Assembly (NCBI GenBank): GCA_938075455.1
Contig: CALJHN010000018.1
Coordinates: forward strand, 1-47,145
DNA from: an uncultured Flavobacteriales bacterium
Lineage (GTDB): Bacteria; Bacteroidota; Bacteroidia; Flavobacteriales_D; Parvicellaceae
DNA length: 47,145 nt
Reading direction: 5' to 3'
In this document: one piece after another, positions 23,252 to 32,911 of the stretch
Layout of the letters: the number at the start of each line of letters is the position of its first letter
Numbering within the stretch: the first letter of the stretch is position 1
Translations under genes and position numbers: made by a program
The notes under the pieces: model-generated
Database searches by the model: none
Told to the model about the DNA's origin: nothing
What the model saw: the letters and a program-made list of their open reading frames with translations, nothing else

Positions 23252-24478
23252 ATGAAAAATTTAACTTTTTTACTGCTAATATTCTCATTTTTAAATTCTT
23301 TAGGACAAACTTTTACCAGTTATACAACTGCCGATGGATTAGTTGACAATAATGTACTTTGTGCAACTAGCCAAGGGAGTGGAGTTATGTGGTTTGGAAC
23401 TCAAAATGGTATATCCAAATTTGATGGAGTTAACTGGACCAATATTACAACCACGACCGATACAGCATTAATTAGCAACACCATAACAGCAATTAAAACA
23501 ATGTCTAACGGAGATTTATGGGTTGGAACAGATTTTGGTATATGTAAATATTCTAATTCTACATGGACTAGTTATACTACAACGGATGGTCTTGGAGATA
23601 ATAGAGTAAAATATATTACAGAGTCTTCAGACGGTAGAATTTGGATTGGAGAATACGATGGTTTGTCCATTTTTGACGGATTTAACTTCACATCTTATAA
23701 TATGTCAGACGGCATACCATTTGGTGGAATTCAACATATATCTTTTGACAATAACCAAGACGCATGGTTGGGTTCTGGTTTTGGAGGCTTAATTCAATTT
23801 GATGGAAATGTTTTTACTGTTTACAATTCTAATGATGGGCTACTAAACAATATTGTAAACTCAATAGCTATTGACAATCAAAATAAAAAGTGGGTTGGAA
23901 CTTCTTCTGGACTTTCTGTATTTAACAATCAAAATATTTTACATAATAACTATACCCAGATGTATTTACTACCACCTCCAGATACTTTAAATCCTGTAAT
24001 GGGTCTGGGATTTGATTCTAGAAACTTATTATGGGTAGGGATTTATATAGATTACTTATTAGATGGAGGTGTGGCAATGTACAATGGTTATAGTTGGGTA
24101 GATTTTAATGCTAGTGATGGCTTAATAGGTCCTGTTATAACAGATTTAGTGGTAGATCAACAAGACCAAGTTTGGGTAACTACTAGTAGTGGTATTTCAA
24201 AAATAACAGATGTGCCAGCTTACACAAATGATATTTTAAAAGATGATATAATCCTTTACCCAAATCCCTCTAACGGTGAATTCAGTTTTAAGAGTTCAAT
24301 TAAAAAATACCATCTAAAAATATTTAATCCAAAAGGAGAAATATTTTATAATAATCAGGTAAATAGTTCTAGTGAGTTAAAGATTAACCTGAGTCAAATT
24401 TCCAAAGGTGTATATATAGCCAAAGTCGAGAATCTGACCAATCATTTTGTGACCACTAAAAAGTTAATTATAAAATAA
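23252..24478 (+). CDS. T9SS-exported beta-propeller protein (two-component-regulator-propeller repeats)
   Basis: The 408-aa product has a signal peptide (to ~residue 19, NSLGQ). About seven Reg_prop-type propeller repeats follow, of the form ADGLVDNNV, VMWFGTQNGISKFDG, DLWVGTDFGICKYS, RIWIGEYDGLSIFDG, KWVGTSSGLSVF. In hybrid two-component sensors these form the ligand-binding ectodomain; here no sensor part is present, and a T9SS type A domain (ILYPNPSNGEFSFKS to the end) replaces it. The protein is therefore secreted. It is the last gene of the operon, convergent with the penicillin acylase gene 11 bp away. Confidence 0.87.
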   Translation: MKNLTFLLLIFSFLNSLGQTFTSYTTADGLVDNNVLCATSQGSGVMWFGTQNGISKFDGVNWTNITTTTDTALISNTITAIKTMSNGDLWVGTDFGICKYSNSTWTSYTTTDGLGDNRVKYITESSDGRIWIGEYDGLSIFDGFNFTSYNMSDGIPFGGIQHISFDNNQDAWLGSGFGGLIQFDGNVFTVYNSNDGLLNNIVNSIAIDNQNKKWVGTSSGLSVFNNQNILHNNYTQMYLLPPPDTLNPVMGLGFDSRNLLWVGIYIDYLLDGGVAMYNGYSWVDFNASDGLIGPVITDLVVDQQDQVWVTTSSGISKITDVPAYTNDILKDDIILYPNPSNGEFSFKSSIKKYHLKIFNPKGEIFYNNQVNSSSELKINLSQISKGVYIAKVENLTNHFVTTKKLIIK

Positions 24479-24489
24479 ATTCTATAAAA

Positions 24490-26937
24490 TTAGTTTGGTA
24501 TTAATATTAATTCGTGACTTAAGTTGCTATTAATTTGTCCTTTAGAAAAGTTTATTTTTCTGTATTTACCATTGAGAAATAGGTTTAGTTGATCGTCATA
24601 ATGATTACTCCAAAAATTTCCTGAATTACCACTTGGCAAAATAGAATAAGAATTTTCGGGACTTCCAATGTCAATTAATCTTCTTGTAGATGGTAAAGAA
24701 GATACTTTGTAATCGTGATTTCCTGGAGTTGACATAGATTTATTAATCACATTGTTTGCCCCTGGAATTGGAAATGGACCAAGATTAAATATATAATCCA
24801 ATGGACTTAACTTCCCCAATGGATGTTCATAGGTTATAGTATGAATATTTCCCCAATCCCAATTATTATTATCTTCTCCCAATTTATCTTTGATTTCATT
24901 TACAGCATTTACAAAACCATTATAGATGAGTTTATCTCTTAATTCCTCGTTACTATGAAGAGAATCCATTTGAAAAGGAACTATTTTCTTAAAGATAAAA
25001 TTTTTAAAAAAATCCCAATGATCTAAATTATTCATGTAAATCCTAAAATAATCTTTTCCCAATGTAGGTTCTAAAACTGACTTTAAAACATGATAAATAG
25101 TTAATTGAAAAATACTTGCTCCTTTAGAGTCAACTGGCATATATCCATCCCATTTTCTTAATAACTCGTATGCTTTACTTTCAGAACTTGAAAATTGACT
25201 AGCAAGGGGCTTTAAGGCAGTAATTATTTCCATGTTAATACTTAATCCAGAAAAAAGAAAATCGTCATTTTGTATCTTTTTTAGTTCTTCAGTTGACCAT
25301 TTTTCTTGCTTATCTAAAAGTTGGTAAATTCTATGGGCTCGATCTGTAGATCTGAAATAGCCATCTAATCTAGGAATGGATTCAATCTTATTGGCTGTTG
25401 GTAAATTATTGGCAGTTATAATTACTCCACTTTTTGGATTAATCATTTGAGGGTTGTTCTCAAAAGAAATATAGGATTTTATATTATGATCTGGATTACT
25501 TCCATCTAAAATAGACTTGGCATTAATATTTGAATCTCTTACAGGTAATCTTCCAGTTGTCCACCAAGCAATATTTCCTTTCTTATCTACGTAAGAAAAG
25601 TTCAAACCAGGAGAAGTAACTTTCGAGACAGAAGATTTAAAATCAGTAATATCATTGGCAATTGTAATATCATAAAGCATGTCAAAAAATGGATTTTCTA
25701 AATTGTAAAAAACCCAAGAAAAAGCCAGTGGAGAGCCTGTATATCCATCTATATAATCACTTATAATTGGTCCATGAGAGGTAACTCTAATGGTTAATTC
25801 CTCTTGTTCTTTGTCTTTAACATTTATTTGCTCTTTTATTACTTGAGAATTTAACCACTTTCCATCAAAAAAAACTTGGTTTTCATTTTCAGGATTAAAA
25901 GTTTCCTTATAAAGATCTACCTCATCATTTTCAAACATAGTCATTCCCCAAGCTTTAAAATCGTCATGACCAATCAATGGAAAAGGAATTGTAGGTATAT
26001 AATAACCATAATTATTATATCCAGGATAAGAAATATGAGCTTCATACCACACATCGGGTTTTGAAAGACCAATATGGGGATCATTGGCTAAAATAGCATT
26101 ACCACTTGAGGAACGAGAGGGAGAAAGCACCCACGAATTGCTTCCATGGAATGGGGGAACAAGACCAGTAACTTTTTCTGTTAAATCAAAATAAGAAATT
26201 AACTTTTTATATGCAGAATCGCTCATTTTCTCTTCATTAGAGTAATTTCTTTTTGGAATAGAATCTATTTCCTCTTCCATAATGGTTAAAAAATTATTAT
26301 CTGCATAATCTGGAAAAATTATTGCCAAATCATTTTTAGATATTTTCTCTTTCAGCATAGAAAAAAGCATATCTCTTCTAATACCATCCATTAGAGAAAA
26401 AGACATATAAATAGTCATACTAGCAATATCTAATCTGTCAAATGGTCTCACCTTTTCTCTAATTAAGCGATGCTCTATAGTTTTAGGTCCTGTTTTTATA
26501 AAATAATTGACGCCTTGAATATAGGCATCAATATATTTTAGTGCATCAGAACTAATTTTAGAAGTGTCTGAAAGGTATTGCTTTGCTTTATAAGAAATTA
26601 AATAAGTTCTAAACATTTTATCAATTTCTATTAAGTCCTCACCTAAAATTTCTGAAAGTTCTCCCCTAGCTAATCTTCTTTGAACATCCATTTGAAACAA
26701 ACGGTCTTTGGCAACAGTATATCCATAAGCAAAAAGTGCATCATGCTGATTTGTGGCTTCGATATGGGGAATTCCCCAATTGTCTTTTTTAATAGAAACT
26801 GTATCAGATATTCCCTCAACTAATATCTTACCATCATTGTAAGGTTTACTTATTTTGATAACACAGTAAATAATAATTATAATGGCAAATACTAAACCTA
26901 GTATTAAAAAAATAATTCTTGAAAATAATTTATACAA
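24490..26937 (-). CDS. Penicillin-acylase-family N-terminal-nucleophile hydrolase
   Basis: The 815-aa product has an N-terminal membrane helix (residues ~8-28) and then the two chains of the penicillin amidase family. The linker ends at PFHGSNSWVL: after autocleavage before Ser265 that Ser becomes the nucleophile. Downstream landmarks are ILANDPHIGL and IPFPLIGHDDFKAWGMTMFEND. The oxyanion Asn region is near NNLPTANKI. The usual sequence length is kept. Relatives cleave penicillin side chains, N-acyl homoserine lactones or cyclic lipopeptides; the substrate is unclear. The helix suggests an inner-membrane-anchored periplasmic enzyme. Confidence 0.9.
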   Translation of the reverse strand: MYKLFSRIIFLILGLVFAIIIIIYCVIKISKPYNDGKILVEGISDTVSIKKDNWGIPHIEATNQHDALFAYGYTVAKDRLFQMDVQRRLARGELSEILGEDLIEIDKMFRTYLISYKAKQYLSDTSKISSDALKYIDAYIQGVNYFIKTGPKTIEHRLIREKVRPFDRLDIASMTIYMSFSLMDGIRRDMLFSMLKEKISKNDLAIIFPDYADNNFLTIMEEEIDSIPKRNYSNEEKMSDSAYKKLISYFDLTEKVTGLVPPFHGSNSWVLSPSRSSSGNAILANDPHIGLSKPDVWYEAHISYPGYNNYGYYIPTIPFPLIGHDDFKAWGMTMFENDEVDLYKETFNPENENQVFFDGKWLNSQVIKEQINVKDKEQEELTIRVTSHGPIISDYIDGYTGSPLAFSWVFYNLENPFFDMLYDITIANDITDFKSSVSKVTSPGLNFSYVDKKGNIAWWTTGRLPVRDSNINAKSILDGSNPDHNIKSYISFENNPQMINPKSGVIITANNLPTANKIESIPRLDGYFRSTDRAHRIYQLLDKQEKWSTEELKKIQNDDFLFSGLSINMEIITALKPLASQFSSSESKAYELLRKWDGYMPVDSKGASIFQLTIYHVLKSVLEPTLGKDYFRIYMNNLDHWDFFKNFIFKKIVPFQMDSLHSNEELRDKLIYNGFVNAVNEIKDKLGEDNNNWDWGNIHTITYEHPLGKLSPLDYIFNLGPFPIPGANNVINKSMSTPGNHDYKVSSLPSTRRLIDIGSPENSYSILPSGNSGNFWSNHYDDQLNLFLNGKYRKINFSKGQINSNLSHELILIPN

Positions 26938-27112
26938 TCCTAAAAATTAAATGATTCTTAGCCCTTAACATAGACTTCTTCTATCTGAACAATATCTCCT
27001 AACCAAAGAAAAAAATATTTGGATAACAATTTTAATTGCTCATTCTCGGAGCAAAGACTAATCTTTTGTAAATGTTTTTAAACTTTAACCCTGCAAATAT
27101 AGGAAAAACTTA
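26938..27112 (-). promoter_or_regulatory. Leader region of the penicillin acylase gene
   Basis: The minus strand has TATATTTG at 27094-27101, a match to the -7 consensus TANNTTTG, without a clear -33 TTTG. Between it and the gene lies a 6-bp hairpin, TTGCTC (27036-27041) with GAGCAA (27049-27054), lacking a T-tract. Whether the hairpin is a weak terminator of the preceding gene or part of the leader is open. Confidence 0.4.
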
Positions 27113-27790
27113 CTATTTGTAAAGTTGTAAAGCTGTTCTTATTTGAAAGAAAAAATAAATCATGATACCAGCAACAATGGTCTTCTGAGCGGTTACTTGA
27201 ATAAATAGACCTTCTTGGCTAGAATGAGCACTAGGACCAAAATCCATAACAACTAAAAATAAAAAAAGTAAGATTGTAAAGCCTAGTGTAGGAAATGAAA
27301 TGAATTTATCAAATATTGGAATTTTGATTACAATATAAGTTTGTAAAATAGCATGAAGAAAAAGAGTTCTAAATGCCATTTTCACAAATACTAAATGCCA
27401 AAATTTAGAGGTTTCTTCCGCCGAAAAAACAGATATAAAAATAAATGATAAGATGGAAATAGAAATACTAGCTATTAAAAGATAAAAAAGCCATTTACTA
27501 TTTATATATTTTAGTTCAAGCTTTAAAAAAGAAATGAAAAATAAGAAATAAGAGAGGGCAAATATTATTAAAGAAGAATTAAATAAAGAGGCAGAAAAAG
27601 TATTTATCTCGCCGTTTCTAGCTGTCCATTCTCCAAGATTACTAAAAAAATTATAAAAAAAGTGATAACCCTCAGTACTTGAATCCAAATAAGTTCCACC
27701 TGGATAAAAGAGCATAGCAATTGTATTAAAAATCACAAAAACCGAAATACCAAGATATCCTTGCCAGAATTTAAAATTTGATTTTTTCAT
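27113..27790 (-). CDS. Multi-pass membrane protein, DUF998-like
   Basis: The 225-aa product has six to seven hydrophobic helices, with a periplasmic loop after the first one (YPGGTYLDSSTEGYHFFYNFFSNLGEW, residues ~29-55). That loop is the pattern of DUF998-type membrane proteins. No catalytic motif is recognised. Immediately upstream lie phased T-tracts (27801-27867) that could bend the promoter DNA. It follows thymidine kinase in the same direction at 103 bp. Confidence 0.7.
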   Translation of the reverse strand: MKKSNFKFWQGYLGISVFVIFNTIAMLFYPGGTYLDSSTEGYHFFYNFFSNLGEWTARNGEINTFSASLFNSSLIIFALSYFLFFISFLKLELKYINSKWLFYLLIASISISILSFIFISVFSAEETSKFWHLVFVKMAFRTLFLHAILQTYIVIKIPIFDKFISFPTLGFTILLFLFLVVMDFGPSAHSSQEGLFIQVTAQKTIVAGIMIYFFFQIRTALQLYK

Positions 27791-27800
27791 AAAATTTCAA

Positions 27801-27867
27801 TTTTTGCCAATTTTAATGGTTTTTTTGCCGCTTTTTGATGATTTTTGGTCGTTTTTCAGTCATTTTT
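27801..27867. promoter_or_regulatory. Seven phased T-tracts, predicted curved DNA
   Basis: T-runs of 4 to 7 bases start at 27801, 27811, 27820, 27832, 27842, 27852 and 27863, an average spacing of 10.3 bp, about one helical turn. Each is followed by a short mixed segment (GCC, GATG, GGTCG, CAGTC). Tracts in phase add up to a strong static bend. The stretch lies just upstream of the membrane-protein gene and downstream of thymidine kinase. Confidence 0.7.
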
Positions 27868-27893
27868 AATAAAATAAAAATCATTGATTTTAA

Positions 27894-28472
27894 TTATTTA
27901 TTAAAATTTTCTTTAAAAGCAAGTCTACTTAATGGTTCGTATTCTTCTCTCTCTCCTAGTAGTACTAAATCCTTGCTTTTAGAAATACGATGGCTGTAAT
28001 TAGCTAAATTTCCAGTTTTAGTACAAATCGCATGTACTTTTGTAACAAATTCAGCAATGGCCATTAAATTAGGCATAGGACCAAAAGGGTTACCTTCATA
28101 ATCCATATCTAGTCCAGCTACAATTACTCTTTTTCCACCATTGGCCAATTTATTACATACATCAACAATCTCATCATCGAAAAATTGAGCCTCATCTAAT
28201 GCTACAACATCAATATCTTTGGATAATTGAATGATTTCTTTAGAGGAACTTACAGGCTTAGAAATAATCTCATTAGAGTCGTGTGAAACAACTTTACTTT
28301 TGCTATACCTTACATCTGTAGTAGGTTTGAATATCAAAGTCTTTTGCTTGGCAAATTCTGCTCTTTTTAATCTTCTAATTAATTCCTCAGTCTTTCCTGA
28401 GAACATAGAGCCACAAATGACTTCAATCCATCCTAACTGTTGTGAATTTTGGACGTTACTTTCTAAAAACAT
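27894..28472 (-). CDS. tdk: Thymidine kinase
   Basis: The 192-aa type II thymidine kinase salvages thymidine to dTMP. The P-loop is GSMFSGKT (residues 21-28), the Walker B-like DEAQFF contains the catalytic Glu region, and the lasso region has [16 protein letters not shown]. Of the four Cys that bind structural zinc in many type II enzymes, only the first (AICTKTG) is seen; the partner positions are substituted (CxxC is CTKT) and the C-terminal pair is absent. I believe this form is common in Bacteroidota. Confidence 0.93.
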   Translation of the reverse strand: MFLESNVQNSQQLGWIEVICGSMFSGKTEELIRRLKRAEFAKQKTLIFKPTTDVRYSKSKVVSHDSNEIISKPVSSSKEIIQLSKDIDVVALDEAQFFDDEIVDVCNKLANGGKRVIVAGLDMDYEGNPFGPMPNLMAIAEFVTKVHAICTKTGNLANYSHRISKSKDLVLLGEREEYEPLSRLAFKENFNK

Positions 28473-28475
28473 AAT

Positions 28476-30524
28476 CTAAAATATTAAAAAATCTGTTCGT
28501 CTATTAATAGCTCTTGACTTAGTTGAGTTATTGGGGACTTTTGGATTTGTCTCTCCATAACCTTTAAATCTTAACCTATCTTTTTCAATTCCATTGTTCA
28601 ATAAATACTCCATTACACTAAATGCTCGGTCCATTGATAGGGCTAAATTTGCTTTATCTGGACCAATATCGTCAGTATGTCCTTGTATCTCAATGTTAAT
28701 TTCTTTAGTTTTTTTTAACCAATCTATAAAACCATCTAATACAATTTTTGAAGATTCTTCAAGCTTAGAAGAATTGGACTCATAAAGTATGTCGTTTAAG
28801 GTAAATGACTTGCCTTTTTCTATTTTTTTGGTCTCAATTACCTTATCCTTAATAATTGTATTGGATATATCGTTTTCAGAGATTAATATAGATTCAAAGG
28901 CACTTCCTTCATTTTCTATCTGTAATAATGCATTTCCTTCAATATTTTCAACATTAACAATAGCTACAAAATCCCCTTCTTGGTCCACATTAAAAGCCTG
29001 ATCTGTCTTATTACCTTGCTCGTCTCTCAAAACTATTTTAGTTTCATCGTCGAAGTTTGACTTTCCCTTTGCCAAAACAATTTTATCTGGCTTCGCTTTT
29101 TCTGGAATATCAAAATAAAATATATCTTTTCCTCCAAGACCTTCTTTTCTATTAGATGAAAAATAGCCATAGCGACCATCAACACTAACAATTAAAGATT
29201 CTTCCTCCTCTTCACTATTTATAGGGTATCCAATATTTTTTGGTTCGTCCCAAGTATTAGTTTTAGGATTTTGTTTTGTAAAAAAAATATCAAAACCACC
29301 TGCTCCCCAGCGATAATTAGAAGACTCAGAAGCAAAATACAAAGTTCTACTGTCTGTATGAATAAATGGAGATTTATCACTTTCTTCTGTGTTTATTGGT
29401 CTTCCAATATTTATTGCTTTTGACCAAGAACCATCTTCATTTCTATTTGAATAATAAATATCAATTTTGCCAATCCCACCTGGTCTTGCAGAAGAGAAGA
29501 ATAAAGTTTTACCATCTCCGGACAAAGATGGTTGTGCTTCCCATGTTTGAGGACCATTAATATTAGGACCTAAATTTTGTAAAGCCGACCATTTATAATA
29601 GGATGTATCGAAATCAATTCCTTCTTTTATTAAAGTTACTTTTTTTAATTCTTTTTTTGATAAATATATATCACAGTTAAAATAATCTCCATTTTTAGTG
29701 CAAGCACATATATACATCTCTTTATTATCTAATGAAATGGAAGCACCTCCATATTTTGGTCCTTGGTTAAAAGGAGTTTTTAAAGGTTTTCCTTTGTTAA
29801 AATCATCTCTAAAATCATCTCTTTCTCCAAAAGAAAAAAGTTGCTCATGATGAACCGCAAAATCTCCTTTAATATATTCATCATATTCAATCGTAAAATA
29901 TATTTGTTCATTGTCTGGAGAAATCGCAGGTAGAATTTCATTTCTTTGAGCTGAGGAAATATTTTTAAGAACTTTTGGACTAAAGGGAACTGGATTTGAA
30001 TAAAAATCACAATAGAAATTAGATATTTCTAATAAAGTATTGACATTTAATTTTTGATTTGCATAAAATTTAGAAATTCTTTTTTTATTCTCTGTTGGGA
30101 AATCTAAAAATTTTTCAAAATATTTGACCGCTTCACAATCAGATTTTTCTTGAGAATATATCTGACTCAAATAATAATAAATATCTGCATGGTAACCTGG
30201 GCAAAGACTTTCTAGCAAAAGAAAATATTTTTTAGGAAAATCCATATTTCCTCCGTTGGAAAGTTTTCTTCGATACGAAGATTTGGCCAATTCCCAAATA
30301 CAAGGAATACATTCTTCTTCTAAATTTAAAGTTTCTAGAAGAAATTTTTTCCTGTTTTTATAATCATACTTTTTATAATTCTTAGCTTTTGAGTATAGTT
30401 TTTCTACAGTACTAGGAATTTCTTCATAACATTGAGGAACTTGAGACAAAAAATTTCCATAAACAACAAAAAATAATATAATTAAAAATATGTTATTTCT
30501 ATTAATCAACAATTTTAATTTCAT
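28476..30524 (-). CDS. OmpA-family protein with PD40 beta-propeller
   Basis: The start MKLKLLINRNN at 30522-30524 is chosen because it begins a signal peptide (to VYGNFLSQ); the longer frame adds 16 unlikely residues inside the symporter gene. The resulting 682 aa comprise an N-terminal helical TPR-like part (~30-165), a PD40/WD40-like propeller (~175-460: PAISPDNEQIYFTIE, GGASISLDNKEMYICA, PSLSGDGKTLFFSS), a short linking domain, and a C-terminal OmpA peptidoglycan-binding domain (LYESNSSKLEESS, EIQGHTDDIG, RFKGYGETNP). The layout recalls PorE of the T9SS, but there is no lipobox, so that is only a possibility. The start overlaps the symporter stop by 23 bp. Confidence 0.85.
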   Translation of the reverse strand: MKLKLLINRNNIFLIILFFVVYGNFLSQVPQCYEEIPSTVEKLYSKAKNYKKYDYKNRKKFLLETLNLEEECIPCIWELAKSSYRRKLSNGGNMDFPKKYFLLLESLCPGYHADIYYYLSQIYSQEKSDCEAVKYFEKFLDFPTENKKRISKFYANQKLNVNTLLEISNFYCDFYSNPVPFSPKVLKNISSAQRNEILPAISPDNEQIYFTIEYDEYIKGDFAVHHEQLFSFGERDDFRDDFNKGKPLKTPFNQGPKYGGASISLDNKEMYICACTKNGDYFNCDIYLSKKELKKVTLIKEGIDFDTSYYKWSALQNLGPNINGPQTWEAQPSLSGDGKTLFFSSARPGGIGKIDIYYSNRNEDGSWSKAINIGRPINTEESDKSPFIHTDSRTLYFASESSNYRWGAGGFDIFFTKQNPKTNTWDEPKNIGYPINSEEEEESLIVSVDGRYGYFSSNRKEGLGGKDIFYFDIPEKAKPDKIVLAKGKSNFDDETKIVLRDEQGNKTDQAFNVDQEGDFVAIVNVENIEGNALLQIENEGSAFESILISENDISNTIIKDKVIETKKIEKGKSFTLNDILYESNSSKLEESSKIVLDGFIDWLKKTKEINIEIQGHTDDIGPDKANLALSMDRAFSVMEYLLNNGIEKDRLRFKGYGETNPKVPNNSTKSRAINRRTDFLIF

Positions 30525-31797
30525 TCTCAGAATATGCAACAATAGCTGCAACAGATGCATCTCCAGTAACATTTACTGAAGTTCTGCACATATCTAAGAT
30601 TCTATCCACTGCGAAAACAAGACCAATACCTTCCACTGGAATTTGAGGAAATAAACCCAGAACAATAGTTAACATCACCAATCCAGCACCTGGAACTGCT
30701 GCAGAGCCAATGGAGGCAAGAGTTGCTGTAACTAAGATAGAAAGCTGATCGCTTATGGATAAATCTATATTAAACGATTGTGCAATAAAAACTGCTGCTA
30801 CCGCTTGGTACAAACTAGTACCATCCATATTGATAGTAGCTCCTAAAGGCAATACAAAACTTGAAACTTTTTTTGAAACACCTAATTCTTCTTCGACTCT
30901 TTCCATAGTTAATGGCAGAGTTGCTGCACTAGAACTTGTAGAAAAAGCTAGAAGTTGCGCTGGTGAAATAGCTTTGAAAAATCTAATGAATCTAACTTTT
31001 GCAAATCGTCTAATCAAAAATGGATAAACTATAAATACCATTACAACCAATCCAATAATTACAGTGAGACTATAAATACCTAAACCAGATAAAATTTGAA
31101 AAGCAAAATTTAAATCTCCCTCTGAAACTTGTACTAATACACCAGCTAATAATGCAAAGACACCAATTGGAGAATACAACATAATAATATCCACAATTTT
31201 AAGAATAATTTCATTTACACTTTCAAAAAATATTCTAGCAGGATTTGATTTGCTTTCTGGTATCATGACCATAGCAATTCCAAATAAAATAGCAAAAAAG
31301 ATTACCTGAAGCATGTTTCGATTATCAGAAGCACTTACCACAAAATTACTTGGAACTAAATCTACTAATGGTTGTAAAGGACCATTTTTTTTTGTGTCAC
31401 TTGCCAATTCTAATTTTTCTTGAGATTTATTAGAATATTTCTCAACTAATTTAACTCTAGTTTCATTATTAATAAATTTACCTGGCTGAATAGTATTTAC
31501 CAAAAGTAAGCCAATTATAATTGCAATAACAGTAGTAGAAATATAAATAAATATTGATTTACCACCCATTTTACCAAGAGTTCTTATATTATTCATTGAG
31601 GCTATTCCTACAATTAAGGATACTAAAACAAGTGGTACTGCTAATAGTTTTAAAGCATTTATGAAAATTTGACCAAAAGGAGATATCCAATCTTGAGTAA
31701 AATCAATCCATCCTTGAACAGTTGCCAAAATACTATATGCCAAGCCCAATACAAGTCCAATAATAATTTGAATATAAAGTGGGATTTTCTTTTTCAT
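30502..31797 (-). CDS. Dicarboxylate/amino-acid:cation symporter (DAACS family)
   Basis: The 431-aa product has about eight membrane helices and the two re-entrant hairpins of the glutamate-transporter fold. The first is the serine-rich AFSTSSSAATLPLTMERVEE, and the NMDGTSLYQAVAAVFIAQ motif follows. The conserved GSAAVPGAGLVML hairpin tip and DRILDMCRTSVNVTGD carry the residues that bind substrate carboxyl and amino groups. It imports glutamate, aspartate or C4-dicarboxylates with Na+ or H+. It lies upstream of the OmpA/PD40 gene and 5 bp after the chorismate synthase stop, probably one transcript. Confidence 0.93.
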   Translation of the reverse strand: MKKKIPLYIQIIIGLVLGLAYSILATVQGWIDFTQDWISPFGQIFINALKLLAVPLVLVSLIVGIASMNNIRTLGKMGGKSIFIYISTTVIAIIIGLLLVNTIQPGKFINNETRVKLVEKYSNKSQEKLELASDTKKNGPLQPLVDLVPSNFVVSASDNRNMLQVIFFAILFGIAMVMIPESKSNPARIFFESVNEIILKIVDIIMLYSPIGVFALLAGVLVQVSEGDLNFAFQILSGLGIYSLTVIIGLVVMVFIVYPFLIRRFAKVRFIRFFKAISPAQLLAFSTSSSAATLPLTMERVEEELGVSKKVSSFVLPLGATINMDGTSLYQAVAAVFIAQSFNIDLSISDQLSILVTATLASIGSAAVPGAGLVMLTIVLGLFPQIPVEGIGLVFAVDRILDMCRTSVNVTGDASVAAIVAYSENEIKIVD

Positions 31798-31802
31798 AAA
31801 AT

Positions 31803-32876
31803 TTATAGTTTACTCGTTCTATTTCTTAGTAGATGATCTGCCAATACTATAGCAGCCATAGATTCCACAATAGGAACAGCTCTAGGAACTACGCAAGGAT
31901 CATGTCTTCCTTTAACATTTAACTCCACATTTCTTTTTTCTTTATCTATGCTGTTTTGTTTACTCATAATAGTTGCAACTGGCTTAAAAGCAACTTTAAA
32001 ATATATCTCTTCTCCGTTAGAAATTCCTCCTTGAATTCCTCCAGAATTGTTTGTTTTAGTAGAAACATTACCATTTTCAACTGTAAATTCATCGTTATGC
32101 TCAGAACCCGTCATTTTTGAACCATTAAATCCTGAACCATACTCAAAGCCCTTAACTGCATTGATTGAAAGCATTGCTTTGCCTAAATCTGCATGTAACT
32201 TGTCAAAAACAGGTTCCCCTAATCCAACCTTAACACCACTTATAAAACATTTAATTTGTCCACCAACTGTATTTCCTTTGGATTTTAGCTCAGTAATTAA
32301 ATTTATCATTTTATTAGAGGCATCATTATCAGGACATCTTACAATATTTGAATCGTAATCTTTATTTAAATCCACTTTCTTTTCATCTGCAAAAATATTT
32401 CCAATACTTGAAACATATGCTGAAATTTTAATTCCATAATTATTTAATAATTGTTTGGCTATTGAACCAGCAACTACTCTACAGGCAGTTTCTCTAGCTG
32501 AAGATCTTCCCCCACCACGATAGTCTCTTAGACCATATTTTTCTTCATACGTATAATCCGCATGAGATGGTCTAAATACATCTTTAATATTGATGTAGTC
32601 TTGAGATTTGGAATTGAGATTTGGAATTAAAAATCCAATGGGTGTTCCTGTAGATTTACCTTCAAAAATTCCGGAAAGCAATTGCACTTTATCGTCTTCC
32701 TTTCTAGGGCTAGATACCTTGCTTTGTCCAGGTTTTCTTCTATCTAATTCTTTTTGAATTAGGTCCTTATTTATTTCTAATCCAGCTGGACAGCCTTCTA
32801 CAATTCCACCAATCATAGAACCATGCGACTCGCCAAAAGATGTAAGCTTAAATAAGTTTCCAAAAGTATTTCCCAT
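31803..32876 (-). CDS. aroC: Chorismate synthase
   Basis: The 357-aa product has all family landmarks: start [19 protein letters not shown] with the conserved His, the [17 protein letters not shown] region, [33 protein letters not shown], and the C-terminal [18 protein letters not shown]. It uses reduced FMN to convert EPSP to chorismate, the last step of the shikimate pathway. Length and motifs are complete. It is followed by the symporter gene 5 bp downstream. Confidence 0.97.
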   Translation of the reverse strand: MGNTFGNLFKLTSFGESHGSMIGGIVEGCPAGLEINKDLIQKELDRRKPGQSKVSSPRKEDDKVQLLSGIFEGKSTGTPIGFLIPNLNSKSQDYINIKDVFRPSHADYTYEEKYGLRDYRGGGRSSARETACRVVAGSIAKQLLNNYGIKISAYVSSIGNIFADEKKVDLNKDYDSNIVRCPDNDASNKMINLITELKSKGNTVGGQIKCFISGVKVGLGEPVFDKLHADLGKAMLSINAVKGFEYGSGFNGSKMTGSEHNDEFTVENGNVSTKTNNSGGIQGGISNGEEIYFKVAFKPVATIMSKQNSIDKEKRNVELNVKGRHDPCVVPRAVPIVESMAAIVLADHLLRNRTSKL

Positions 32877-32911
32877 AATAAAATACTAATATAGGGTAAA
32901 GAATTATTAGA

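Noticed and set aside
28476..30572. Longer start of the OmpA/PD40 protein
   Set aside because: The extra 16 residues lie inside the symporter gene and do not resemble a signal peptide; the ATG at 30522-30524 does begin one.
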